From positions 1 through 16,010 of the forward strand of contig DKVF01000049.1 in NCBI GenBank assembly GCA_002491065.1: a stretch of 16,010 bases of DNA, given 5' to 3'. Under the pieces are notes generated by a model, which was given only the letters and a program-made list of their open reading frames with translations, did no database searches and had not been told where the DNA came from. The number at the start of each line of letters is the position of its first letter. Positions within the stretch are counted from its first letter, which is position 1. Source of the DNA: Peptococcaceae bacterium UBA7185. GTDB lineage: Bacteria; Bacillota; Peptococcia; Peptococcales; Peptococcaceae. Positions 6,332 through 13,612 of the stretch are shown one piece after another. The translations under genes and the position numbers were made by a program.

Positions 6332-6586
6332 GTGTCTGCAAAACGTGGTTATTCCAGAAAAGACTATGTTGGACTGGCTTGGAGCTTTGGTATTACGATG
6401 ATTATCAGTGTCTTGATTGCATCCTGGTGTGGGAAGTGGTTGGATACAAAATTAGGCACCCCAGGCATATTTTGGTTGTTGGGTACGCTGGGCGGAATTT
6501 ATTCAGGATTTCACCTGTTTATTGAGCAGGTAGAACAGATGGAACATCCGGTAGATCCCGATGATCGAGCACCTGATAATTGGTAA
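6332..6586 (+). CDS. atpZ: AtpZ-like small membrane protein of the F-ATPase operon
   Basis: An 84-residue protein with a basic N-terminus (SAKRGYSRKD), two membrane helices (about 14-34 and 45-65) and an acidic tail. The glycine-rich second helix with GTLGGIYSGF (51-60) is typical of the AtpZ/ATPase gene 1 family encoded at the head of many bacillota atp operons. In alkaliphilic Bacillus, AtpZ and AtpI have been linked to Mg2+/Ca2+ transport supporting the synthase. I chose GTG 6332, 8 nt after GGGG (6320-6323) in a purine-rich leader identical over 14 nt to that of atpA. The in-frame ATG 6308 would be almost leaderless if the predicted promoter is right. AtpI-like follows after 56 nt. The family assignment is fairly firm; the function here is inferred. 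Confidence 0.8.
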   Translation: MSAKRGYSRKDYVGLAWSFGITMIISVLIASWCGKWLDTKLGTPGIFWLLGTLGGIYSGFHLFIEQVEQMEHPVDPDDRAPDNW

Positions 6587-6642
6587 ATAAGGATATAGAA
6601 TGCAAGGTATAAAAAATATGAAGTAGCAAGAAAGGGCGAAAT

Positions 6643-6921
6643 ATGCTAGAATCTGTAGTGTTTCCAGTAATCGTTGGATTTATCTGGGGACTGGCTGTCA
6701 ATCTATTCAATAACTTTCTGACATGGCGCACACTGGCGAAGCCAGGAAGCATATTGAGCACATTGGTGTTTGTATTGCGGCAGGTACTGAATATATTAGC
6801 GATGTTTCTTGTGTATAAAAATGTTGCGATGTTAATTGGCACAGCGATGGGTTTGTTGGCTGTGAAAAATTATATTTTTTTGAAAAACCTGAATACTTTA
6901 TTCCGTGAACGAAAGGGGTGA
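6643..6921 (+). CDS. atpI: ATP synthase subunit I-like protein
   Basis: A 92-residue hydrophobic protein with about three membrane segments (6-26, 36-57, 60-79) and a charged C-terminus (FRERKG). The central LRQ (45-47) inside a helix and the GTAMGLLAVKNY segment (66-77) fit the ATP synthase subunit I group, which helps assemble the c-ring and is not part of the final enzyme in most species. It is shorter than four-helix AtpI proteins, and the pattern also resembles AtpR of N-type ATPases, so the exact subfamily is uncertain. AAGGG lies 6 nt before the ATG. Its TGA (6919-6921) falls inside the ribosome binding region of atpB, so the two are probably translationally coupled. Confidence 0.75.
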   Translation: MLESVVFPVIVGFIWGLAVNLFNNFLTWRTLAKPGSILSTLVFVLRQVLNILAMFLVYKNVAMLIGTAMGLLAVKNYIFLKNLNTLFRERKG

Positions 6922-6926
6922 AATTG

Positions 6927-7634
6927 ATGTTTCTGACAAGTGTTGCTTATGCCAGTGCTGAGCACGGCGCATCTGCTCCATTGTTTTACATTGGGCCGTT
7001 GGAAGTAACCAGTGAGATTACTACTATGTGGGGTGTGATGATCTTTATCACAGTAGTGTGTATCTTGGGAACAAGAAATATGAAACGTATTCCTTCCGGA
7101 ATACAAAATGTTCTGGAATATGGTATTGAAATGTATGAAAACTTTTTCTCAGATATTTTGGGAGAAAAAAGAGCCAGACAGTTTATGCCGATTCTGGCCA
7201 GTTTCTTCATTTTGATTTTGTGCTCCAACTACTCTGGCTTGTTACCGTTAGCTGGTACAGCTCCAGGCTTGAAACCACCTACAAGTAATGTAAGCACGAC
7301 CGGTGGTCTCGCCATTGTAGTATTCTTTTTAGTTATTTTTTATGGCTTGAAGACAAAAGGATTAGGTTATTTTAAACACTTTATTGAGCCGGTTCCGATT
7401 TTGTTGCCGATCAATATTTTGGAGCAGTTTACCAGACCATTGTCTTTGGCGCTTCGTCTTTACGGAAGTATTTACGGGGAAGAAATGGTAGTAGCCAGCT
7501 TGGCTGCTTTGGTTCCTCTGGTATTACCGTTGACGATGCAGATTTTGGGTATTTTGTTTGGTGCTATCCAGGCTTTCGTATTTACACTGTTGACTGCCAT
7601 TTATTTGGAAGAAGCGACAGCCGTTCATCACTAA
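6927..7634 (+). CDS. atpB: ATP synthase F0 subunit a
   Basis: Forms the ion half-channels beside the rotating c-ring in the cytoplasmic membrane. The 235-residue product is rich in membrane helices and ends with the conserved block LRLYGSIYGEEMV (176-188), in which R177 is the essential stator arginine, followed by QAFVFTLLTAIYLEEA (215-230) with the conserved Gln. PTSNVSTT (118-125) corresponds to the usual PTADLNTT-type loop. The Asn four residues after the arginine in E. coli is Ser (S181) here. I chose ATG 6927, with AGGGG 8 nt upstream; a longer GTG start at 6918 would sit inside the ribosome binding site and overlap the atpI stop. A 111-nt gap with a small hairpin follows before atpE. 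Confidence 0.95.
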   Translation: MFLTSVAYASAEHGASAPLFYIGPLEVTSEITTMWGVMIFITVVCILGTRNMKRIPSGIQNVLEYGIEMYENFFSDILGEKRARQFMPILASFFILILCSNYSGLLPLAGTAPGLKPPTSNVSTTGGLAIVVFFLVIFYGLKTKGLGYFKHFIEPVPILLPINILEQFTRPLSLALRLYGSIYGEEMVVASLAALVPLVLPLTMQILGILFGAIQAFVFTLLTAIYLEEATAVHH

Positions 7635-7661
7635 GCCTTGATATATTAGTTTAATTTTATT

Positions 7662-7684
7662 CCAAAGAGCATTCTTGCTTTTGG
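7662..7684 (+). other. Small hairpin between atpB and atpE
   Basis: CCAAAGAGC (7662-7670) can pair with GCTTTTGG (7677-7684) with one bulged G and a 6-nt loop. No T-tract follows, so it is not a terminator. It could mark an RNA processing or stability site ahead of the highly translated c gene. Confidence 0.35.
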
Positions 7685-7745
7685 CAACAAATGAGGAATT
7701 ATACTTTGGAGATTCTCAATAAAGAGTCGGAAGGAGGGGAATTTG

Positions 7746-7970
7746 ATGGAAGCATTATTAGGTATTGCAGCTGCATTAGCTATTGCTATCGCAACAATCG
7801 GGCCTGGTATTGGTCAGGGTTTAGCTGCCAGCAAAGCTATGGAAGCTATCGCTCGTCAGCCAGAAGCATCTGGTGATATCCGTACATCTTTAATTCTTGC
7901 TTTGGCATTTATGGAAGCATTGACAATTTACGGCTTATTGATTGCCTTCATGATTTTAGGTAAATTCTAA
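7746..7970 (+). CDS. atpE: ATP synthase F0 subunit c
   Basis: The 74-residue hairpin proteolipid that forms the rotating ring. Helix 1 (about 3-28) leads to the polar loop ARQPEA (36-41) that touches gamma and epsilon, then helix 2 (about 47-71) carries the ion-binding carboxylate E57. Helix 1 contains P20-G-I-G-Q24, the PxxxQ part of the Na+ signature, but the residue after E57 is Ala rather than Ser/Thr and the next is Leu, so the full Na+ site is not formed and proton coupling is more likely. AAGGAGGGG (7731-7739), one of the strongest ribosome binding sites in the operon, lies 6 nt before ATG 7746, as expected for the subunit needed in most copies. The TTG at 7743 is in frame but worse placed. 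Confidence 0.97.
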   Translation: MEALLGIAAALAIAIATIGPGIGQGLAASKAMEAIARQPEASGDIRTSLILALAFMEALTIYGLLIAFMILGKF

Positions 7971-8003
7971 ATTCGAAGCTTGTAATCAAGTAATCACTAA
8001 CAA

Positions 8004-8064
8004 GGTAATGTAGGGTCTAAGTAGGCGATTGGGACTTGGTCCAATCGCCTACGTTGATATTACC
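8004..8064 (+). other. Strong intercistronic stem-loop between atpE and atpF
   Basis: GTAGGCGATTGG (8021-8032) and CCAATCGCCTAC (8041-8052) form a perfect 12-bp stem; the loop can close further (GGAC/GTCC with a bulged G). It is flanked by GGTAAT (8004-8009) and ATTACC (8059-8064), which extend the symmetry. GGGTC (8012-8016) could also pair with GACCC (8076-8080). There is no T-tract. The likely role is RNA protection or partial attenuation separating the abundant c message from downstream genes. Confidence 0.65.
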
Positions 8065-8102
8065 CGTAAATTTATGACCCTGTACGAGAGGAGGGTGTGT
8101 AC

Positions 8103-8588
8103 GTGGATATCAATCCATCTACAGCTATTTTTGCGATTATTAACTTTGCTATTTTAGTAGTGCTGTTAAAGGTATTTCTGTATAAACCTGTCTGCAATAT
8201 GCTGGACAGCCGCAAGCAGGAAGTCGCTAACAATCTGAAATCTGCTGAAGACGCAAAATTGGAAGCACAGAAATTGAAAGATGAGTATGCAGCGCAGATT
8301 CAGAATGCAAGAAGCGAAGCGCAGGATATTATCAATCAGGCTACAAAAATTGGCGAACAGACCAAAGCTGATATTGTAAATGAAGCTAGGGAAGAAGCAA
8401 CCAGATTGGTTGCAAAAGCGCAGGATGAAATTGTGCGTGAAAAAACCGAAGCGTTAAATGAAATCAGAAATGAGATTGCCGACCTGGCAGTGTTGGCTGC
8501 ATCAAAAGTTGTGGGCAAAACAATTGATGTTGCAGATCATCAGAACATGGTCAATAACTTTGTGAAAGAGGTAGGGGAAGCGAAATGA
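8103..8588 (+). CDS. atpF: ATP synthase F0 subunit b
   Basis: The peripheral stalk subunit: one N-terminal membrane helix and a long helical coiled coil that holds F1 against rotation as a dimer. The 161-residue product has the membrane segment at about 7-26, followed by the conserved FLYKPV (25-30) and then about 120 residues of Ala/Glu/Lys-rich helix without prolines, ending in a delta-binding tail. I chose GTG 8103, because AGGAGGG (8089-8095) is 7 nt upstream; the in-frame GTG at 8097 is only 1 nt from it. It lies 132 nt after atpE, beyond the strong stem-loop. Its TGA overlaps the atpH ATG (ATGA). Confidence 0.94.
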   Translation: MDINPSTAIFAIINFAILVVLLKVFLYKPVCNMLDSRKQEVANNLKSAEDAKLEAQKLKDEYAAQIQNARSEAQDIINQATKIGEQTKADIVNEAREEATRLVAKAQDEIVREKTEALNEIRNEIADLAVLAASKVVGKTIDVADHQNMVNNFVKEVGEAK

Positions 8589-9130
8589 TTAATGCAGCAG
8601 TAGCGAAACGTTACGGGCAGGCTCTCTTACAGATTGGTCAGGAAAAAAACTGTATTGACAAATACCAGGAAGATCTAAAACTGGTTGCCGATACACTTGC
8701 AGAGAATGCTGGATTAGAAGAAATTCTGATTAGCCAGACAATCAGCAGTGACAGAAAAAAAGCAATCGTGAAGCAAATCTTTGCTGACAAAGTAGATGCG
8801 ATCATTGTCAATTTCCTCTGTGTAGTAATTGATAAAAACAGAGAGGAATTTATTGCTGATATTTATAATACGTACTGTATTTATGCTGATGAAGTCCGCA
8901 ACATTGCTTATGCTGATGTCGTTTCTGCGTATCCGTTGACTGCAGAGCAGGAAGCTGCGCTCAGTGCGCAACTGGCCAGTGCATCTGGGAAAAAGGTAAA
9001 CCTGAATGTCAGTGTTGATGAAAGCTTGTTGGCGGGAATGGTTGTTACATTCGGCGATAAAGTATATGACGGCACAGTTGGTGCGCGTCTTGCAGGCTTG
9101 AAAGATAAATTACACAAAGTACAGTTTTAG
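8585..9130 (+). CDS. atpH: ATP synthase F1 subunit delta (OSCP)
   Basis: Links the b dimer to the top of the alpha/beta hexamer in the peripheral stalk. The 181-residue product has the family's N-terminal helical domain, starting VAKRYGQALLQI (6-17), and a C-terminal domain ending in the delta signature around SLLAGMVVTFGDKVYDGTVG (about 147-166), with the usual terminal segment RLAGLKDKL. AGGGG lies 7 nt before the ATG, inside the end of atpF, and the ATGA overlap suggests coupled translation in equal amounts. It ends 22 nt before atpA. Nothing unusual was seen. Confidence 0.96.
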   Translation: MINAAVAKRYGQALLQIGQEKNCIDKYQEDLKLVADTLAENAGLEEILISQTISSDRKKAIVKQIFADKVDAIIVNFLCVVIDKNREEFIADIYNTYCIYADEVRNIAYADVVSAYPLTAEQEAALSAQLASASGKKVNLNVSVDESLLAGMVVTFGDKVYDGTVGARLAGLKDKLHKVQF

Positions 9131-9152
9131 AAGATTGGGGTGAGGGGCTAAA

Positions 9153-10667
9153 ATGAATATCAGACCAGAGGAAATTAGTTCCATTCTGAAAAATCAAATC
9201 GAAAACTATGAAAACAACATAGAAGCTAGTGATGTCGGTACCGTAATCGAAGTAGGGGATGGTATTGCGCAGGTTTATGGCTTGAATGATGCGATGGTAA
9301 ATGAACTTCTGGAATTCCCAGGCGGCGTACAGGGCATGGCGCAGAACCTGGAAGAAGACCATGTTGGTTGCGTTATCTTAGGCCCATATAAACATATTAA
9401 AGAAGGCGACCCTGTTAAGAAAACAGGCCGTATCGTAGAAGTTCCTGTAGGGGAAGCCCTGCTGGGACGTGTAGTAAATGCAACCGGTCAGCCGATTGAC
9501 GGCAAAGGTCCTATTGTGACAGATAAATTCAGACCGGTAGAATCTGTAGCTCCTGGCGTAATCACCAGAAAAGGTGTACATCAGCCATTGCAGACAGGGA
9601 TCAAATGTATTGACGCCCTGGTACCTATCGGTAAAGGTCAGCGTGAATTGATCATCGGTGACCGTCAGACCGGGAAAACCGCAGTTGCGCTGGATACCAT
9701 TATCAACCAGAAGGGTAAAGACGTAATCTGCATTTATGTAGCAGTAGGTCAGAAAGCTTCTACTGTTGCCAACGTTGTGAGCAAATTGGAAGAATACGGT
9801 GCAATGGATTACACCATTATCGTAGCTGCTACCGCATCTGAACCGGCTCCAATGCTGTATATCGCTCCATATGCCGGTGCTGCCATTGGGGAAGAATTCA
9901 TGTTCAACGGGAAAGATGTGCTGATTGTATACGATGACCTGTCCAAACAGGCTGTTGCTTACCGTGAACTGTCCTTGCTGCTGAAACGTCCTCCAGGACG
10001 TGAAGCATATCCAGGGGACGTATTCTATCTGCATTCCCGTCTGTTGGAACGTGCTGCAAAACTGGAAGACGAACTGGGCGGCGGCTCCATGACCGCACTG
10101 CCAATTATCGAAACCCAGGCAGGCGACATCAGTGCGTATATTCCGACCAATGTAATTTCCATTACTGACGGACAGATCTTCCTGGAAGCCGACCTGTTCA
10201 ACGGCGGCGTACGTCCGGCTATCAACGCCGGGGTGTCTGTATCCCGTGTAGGTGGTTCCGCACAGATTAAAGCAATGAAGAAAATTTCCGGTAACTTGCG
10301 TCTGGACCTGGCACAGTACAATGAATTGAAAGCATTTACCCAGTTTGGTTCCGACCTGGATGCTGCTACCAAGGCAGCTTTGGACCGCGGCGCGCGCGTT
10401 ATGGAAATTTTGAAACAGGGTCAGTATGTGCCAATGCCAGTTGAAGACCAGGTAGTGGTAATTTACGCTGTATCCAAAGGCTATACTGATGACATCGCCG
10501 TAGAAAAAATCGGCGCGTTTGAAGAAGGCCTGTTAAACTTTATGAAAGCCTCCAGCTATAAAACCAGTGTATTGGACGTGATTGCATCTACAGGGAAACT
10601 GGAAGGTGCTACCGATGAAGCGCTGGTAAAAGCAATCACTGAATTCAAAGCTACATTCCAGGCATAA
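9153..10667 (+). CDS. atpA: ATP synthase F1 subunit alpha
   Basis: The non-catalytic nucleotide-binding subunit of the hexamer. The 504-residue product is of full family length. It has an N-terminal beta-barrel (about 25-95), the Walker A loop GDRQTGKT (169-176), a Walker B-type strand LIVYDDLSKQ (257-266), the alpha/beta signature PAINAGVSVS (355-364) and the arginine finger R365 right after it. The helical C-terminal domain covers about 380-504. The ribosome binding region GATTGGGGTGAGGGG (9133-9147) is 5 nt before the ATG. Codon choice becomes strongly selective from here (Glu almost always GAA, Arg mainly CGT), as expected for a highly expressed gene. It is followed by atpG after 45 nt. 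Confidence 0.98.
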   Translation: MNIRPEEISSILKNQIENYENNIEASDVGTVIEVGDGIAQVYGLNDAMVNELLEFPGGVQGMAQNLEEDHVGCVILGPYKHIKEGDPVKKTGRIVEVPVGEALLGRVVNATGQPIDGKGPIVTDKFRPVESVAPGVITRKGVHQPLQTGIKCIDALVPIGKGQRELIIGDRQTGKTAVALDTIINQKGKDVICIYVAVGQKASTVANVVSKLEEYGAMDYTIIVAATASEPAPMLYIAPYAGAAIGEEFMFNGKDVLIVYDDLSKQAVAYRELSLLLKRPPGREAYPGDVFYLHSRLLERAAKLEDELGGGSMTALPIIETQAGDISAYIPTNVISITDGQIFLEADLFNGGVRPAINAGVSVSRVGGSAQIKAMKKISGNLRLDLAQYNELKAFTQFGSDLDAATKAALDRGARVMEILKQGQYVPMPVEDQVVVIYAVSKGYTDDIAVEKIGAFEEGLLNFMKASSYKTSVLDVIASTGKLEGATDEALVKAITEFKATFQA

Positions 10668-10712
10668 GCCCCGACTGCGGTTTTGATTCTTCGAGAGGGT
10701 GGTGAATAAGGT

Positions 10713-11576
10713 TTGGCTAGTGGTAAGGAAATAAAACGACGGATTCGCAGCGTACAGAACACCGGGAAAATCACAAAGGCAATGAAGCTGGTTTCAGCGT
10801 CCAAATTGCGCCGTGCTCAGGGTTCGGTAGTATCTGCCCGTCCGTACAAAGATAAATTGAAAGACGTACTTTCCAGATTGGTGGCTTCTGCCGGTGCTGC
10901 CGTGTCAGATCCATTGCTGGAAGTAAGAGAAGTAAAACGAGTTGGTTATGTTGTTTTTGCCTCCAATAAAGGCTTAGCCGGTGGTTATAATGCAAACATC
11001 ATGAAGGAAGCGCTTGCAAGAGTGCAGGAAGCCGAAGCAAACGGCTATGAAGTTGGCATCGTAGCAGTTGGCAAAAAGGCCAGAGATTTCTTCCAAAAGC
11101 GTGAATACACAATTGACGAGGAATTCCTGACTGTGAATGATATCCCATCTGCCGTGGATGCAGATGCCATCACAAAAATGATTAAAACCGCTTATGTGAC
11201 TGGGAAATATGATGAGGTTCACATTGTATATGCGGAATTCCGCAGCGCCATGTCGCAGATTCCAAAAACTGTGAAGGTGCTCCCGGTTGAAACACCGGAA
11301 AGTGAATCCGCAGATGGCTTGGATTACATCTTTGAACCATCTCCGGAAGTTGTGTTAAGTCAAATTTTGCCTTTATATTTAGCAAACCAGGTATTCAGTG
11401 CATTAACAGAAGCAAAAGCAGGGGAGCACGGCGCTCGTATGACTGCAATGTCCGCTGCCAGCGACAATGCCACTGCTCTGGTTGGCCGGTTGGATCTGGA
11501 ATACAACCGTGCCCGTCAGGCTGCTATCACAAATGAAATTACTGAAATTGTGGGCGGTGCAAACGCACTGAATTAA
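10713..11576 (+). CDS. atpG: ATP synthase F1 subunit gamma
   Basis: The central shaft: a coiled coil of N- and C-terminal helices that turns inside the alpha/beta ring and couples ring rotation to catalysis. The 287-residue product begins with the conserved helix IKRRIRSVQNTGKITKAM (7-24) and ends with the gamma signature around ITNEITEIVGGANAL. The start is TTG at 10713, supported by the match of the N-terminus MASGKEIKRRI to the family and by AGAGGGTGG (10695-10703) 9 nt upstream; no ATG fits. It lies 38 nt before atpD. Confidence 0.97.
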   Translation: MASGKEIKRRIRSVQNTGKITKAMKLVSASKLRRAQGSVVSARPYKDKLKDVLSRLVASAGAAVSDPLLEVREVKRVGYVVFASNKGLAGGYNANIMKEALARVQEAEANGYEVGIVAVGKKARDFFQKREYTIDEEFLTVNDIPSAVDADAITKMIKTAYVTGKYDEVHIVYAEFRSAMSQIPKTVKVLPVETPESESADGLDYIFEPSPEVVLSQILPLYLANQVFSALTEAKAGEHGARMTAMSAASDNATALVGRLDLEYNRARQAAITNEITEIVGGANALN

Positions 11577-11614
11577 GATAAAGGTGATTATGGGAAAAAG
11601 GAGGTTTACCAATC

Positions 11615-13027
11615 TTGAATAAGGGTAAAATTATTAGAATCGTTGGTCCAGTCGTTGACGTTGAGTTTACAGCTGATAATCTGCCTGCTATTTACAACGC
11701 TGTTGTAATTCGCACAGAAGACCAGGATAATAAAGATTTTAAAGTAAATTTGACATTGGAAGTTGAACAGCATCTGGGTAACAATACTGTAAGATGCGTT
11801 GCAATGTCTTCTACAGACGGGCTGGTTCGTGGCATGGTTGCTGTTGACACAGGCTCTGCCATTACTGTACCAGTAGGGGATGCTACATTAGGCCGTTTGT
11901 TAAATGTAGTTGGTGATACCATTGATAACAATGGTGAAATCAAAGATGCGGAACGTTGGGGCATTCACAGAGAGGCTCCTACATTCTCTGAACAGAACTC
12001 CGCAAAAGAAATCCTGGAAACAGGTATCAAAGTTATTGACTTGATTTGTCCATATGTAAAAGGTGGTAAAATCGGTTTGTTCGGTGGCGCCGGCGTAGGC
12101 AAAACCGTATTGATTCAGGAATTGATTCGTAACATCGCGTACGAACACGGCGGCTACTCTGTATTTGCCGGCGTAGGGGAACGTACCCGTGAAGGGAAAG
12201 ACCTGCTGGTAGAAATGACAGAATCCGGCGTTATCAACAAAACAGCCATGGTATTCGGTCAGATGAACGAACCGCCTGGAGCACGTATGCGTATCGCGCT
12301 GACCGGTTTGACCATTGCTGAATATTTCCGTGATGTACAGGGACAGGATGTGCTGTTGTTTATCGACAACATCTTCCGTTTCACCCAGGCTGGTTCTGAA
12401 GTATCCGCGCTGTTAGGCCGTATGCCTTCTGCCGTAGGGTATCAGCCAACTCTGGCAACAGAAATGGGCGCCATGCAGGAACGTATTACATCGACCAACA
12501 AAGGCTCCATCACATCCGTACAGGCTGTATATGTGCCTGCCGATGACTTGACTGACCCGGCTCCTGCTACCACATTCGCGCACTTGGATGCCAAAACTGT
12601 ATTGAACCGTGACATTTCTGCAAAAGGTATTTACCCGGCAGTAGACCCGTTGGATTCCACTTCTCGTATTCTGGACCCACAGGTTGTTGGGGAAGAACAC
12701 TATGAAGTAGCCCGTGGCGTACAGCAGATTCTGCAGCAGTACAAAGAATTGCAGGATATCATCTCCATTTTGGGTATGGATGAATTGACTGACGAACAGA
12801 AATTGACCGTTGCCCGTGCACGTAAAATTGAACGTTTCCTGTCTCAGTCCTTCTTCGTTGCAGAACAGTTCACAGGCAACCCAGGTCAGTATATTCCGCT
12901 GAAAGAAACCATCCGCGGATTTAAAGAAATTTTGGATGGCAAACATGACGATCTGCCAGAAGGTGCATTCCTGATGGTAGGTACCATTGAAGATGCAGTA
13001 GAAAAAGCTAAGAAAATGATGGCGTAA
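11615..13027 (+). CDS. atpD: ATP synthase F1 subunit beta (catalytic)
   Basis: Carries the catalytic ATP-forming sites. The 470-residue product is of usual length. Walker A is GGAGVGKT (157-164), the catalytic glutamate E189 lies in GERTREG (188-194), Walker B-type LLFID (247-251) is clear, and the signature PAVDPLDSTS (341-350) is intact. The lever segment usually written DELSEED reads DELTDEQ (389-395), slightly less acidic. The start is TTG 11615 with AAGGAGG (11598-11604) 10 nt upstream; the nearby ATG 11590 is out of frame. The N-terminus NKGKIIRIVGPVVDVEF matches the family. The atpC gene follows after 13 nt. Confidence 0.98.
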   Translation: MNKGKIIRIVGPVVDVEFTADNLPAIYNAVVIRTEDQDNKDFKVNLTLEVEQHLGNNTVRCVAMSSTDGLVRGMVAVDTGSAITVPVGDATLGRLLNVVGDTIDNNGEIKDAERWGIHREAPTFSEQNSAKEILETGIKVIDLICPYVKGGKIGLFGGAGVGKTVLIQELIRNIAYEHGGYSVFAGVGERTREGKDLLVEMTESGVINKTAMVFGQMNEPPGARMRIALTGLTIAEYFRDVQGQDVLLFIDNIFRFTQAGSEVSALLGRMPSAVGYQPTLATEMGAMQERITSTNKGSITSVQAVYVPADDLTDPAPATTFAHLDAKTVLNRDISAKGIYPAVDPLDSTSRILDPQVVGEEHYEVARGVQQILQQYKELQDIISILGMDELTDEQKLTVARARKIERFLSQSFFVAEQFTGNPGQYIPLKETIRGFKEILDGKHDDLPEGAFLMVGTIEDAVEKAKKMMA

Positions 13028-13040
13028 GGGGGATTAGCAA

Positions 13041-13436
13041 ATGGCTGATAAGACCCTGAAACTGGAAGTCATTACACCGGAACGGGTTGCTTTGCAGGAT
13101 GAAAGCACTTCTGTAATCGTACCCGGCGTAGACGGCGAACTTGGTATCTGGCCAAATCACGCGCCGCTCTTGGCTGGCTTGAAACCAGGCGTGATTAGCT
13201 ATAAGACAGCGTCCGGCACAGAAAAACTGGTTGTATCCGGCGGTTTCGTAGAAGTTGCCAACAATACAATCAGCGTAATTGCTCCGGCTGCTGAAAAAAG
13301 TACGGAAATTGATTTCACCCGTGCTGAAGAAGCAAAAAAACGCGCCCTGGAACGTATCGCAAAAAAAGAAGGTATTGATATGGCAAGAGCGCAGGCTGCG
13401 CTGGCCAGAGCAAATGCCCGTTTAAGTGTACGTTAG
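13041..13436 (+). CDS. atpC: ATP synthase F1 subunit epsilon
   Basis: Part of the rotor; joins gamma to the c-ring and inhibits ATP hydrolysis in many bacteria. The 131-residue product has the N-terminal beta-sandwich (1-85) with DGELGIWPNHAPLLAGLKPG (31-50) and a complete two-helix C-terminal domain (90-131). The segment IDFTRA (90-95) fits the I/LDxxRA motif by which epsilon of thermophilic Bacillus binds ATP and releases inhibition, so an ATP-sensing switch is plausible. AAGGGGGA lies 7 nt before the ATG. It is the last gene of the operon. Confidence 0.96.
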   Translation: MADKTLKLEVITPERVALQDESTSVIVPGVDGELGIWPNHAPLLAGLKPGVISYKTASGTEKLVVSGGFVEVANNTISVIAPAAEKSTEIDFTRAEEAKKRALERIAKKEGIDMARAQAALARANARLSVR

Positions 13437-13445
13437 TATGAATAC

Positions 13446-13482
13446 AAAAAGAGTTGTTTCCTTTTGGGAGCAACTCTTTTTT
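13446..13482 (+). terminator. Intrinsic terminator of the atp operon
   Basis: AAAAAGAGTTG (13446-13456) pairs with CAACTCTTTTT (13471-13481). Five further inner pairs including two G-U close on a TTTT loop, and six T form the tail. The A-run on the left arm means it could also end transcription from the other strand. Confidence 0.93.
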
Positions 13483-13612
13483 GCTGCGCGTTTTTCGACC
13501 GCTAAAATAAAAACATCTACCACAAAATCTCCTGTATAAAAACAACACACTCTCGGTCATACTGGAAGTAGCATGAATTGTATGAATTTATTTCAGGAAG
13601 GACAGAGAGAAC

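Noticed and set aside
7691..7876. 61-codon frame overlapping the start of atpE in another frame
   Set aside because: It reads through the atpE sequence out of frame and gives a Ser/Tyr/Cys-rich product; the ribosome binding site fits atpE.
9378..10034. 218-codon minus-strand frame inside atpA
   Set aside because: Shadow of atpA created by its codon bias; no family resemblance.
12413..12946. 177-codon minus-strand frame inside atpD
   Set aside because: Complement of highly biased atpD codons; no initiation signals and no recognisable domain.
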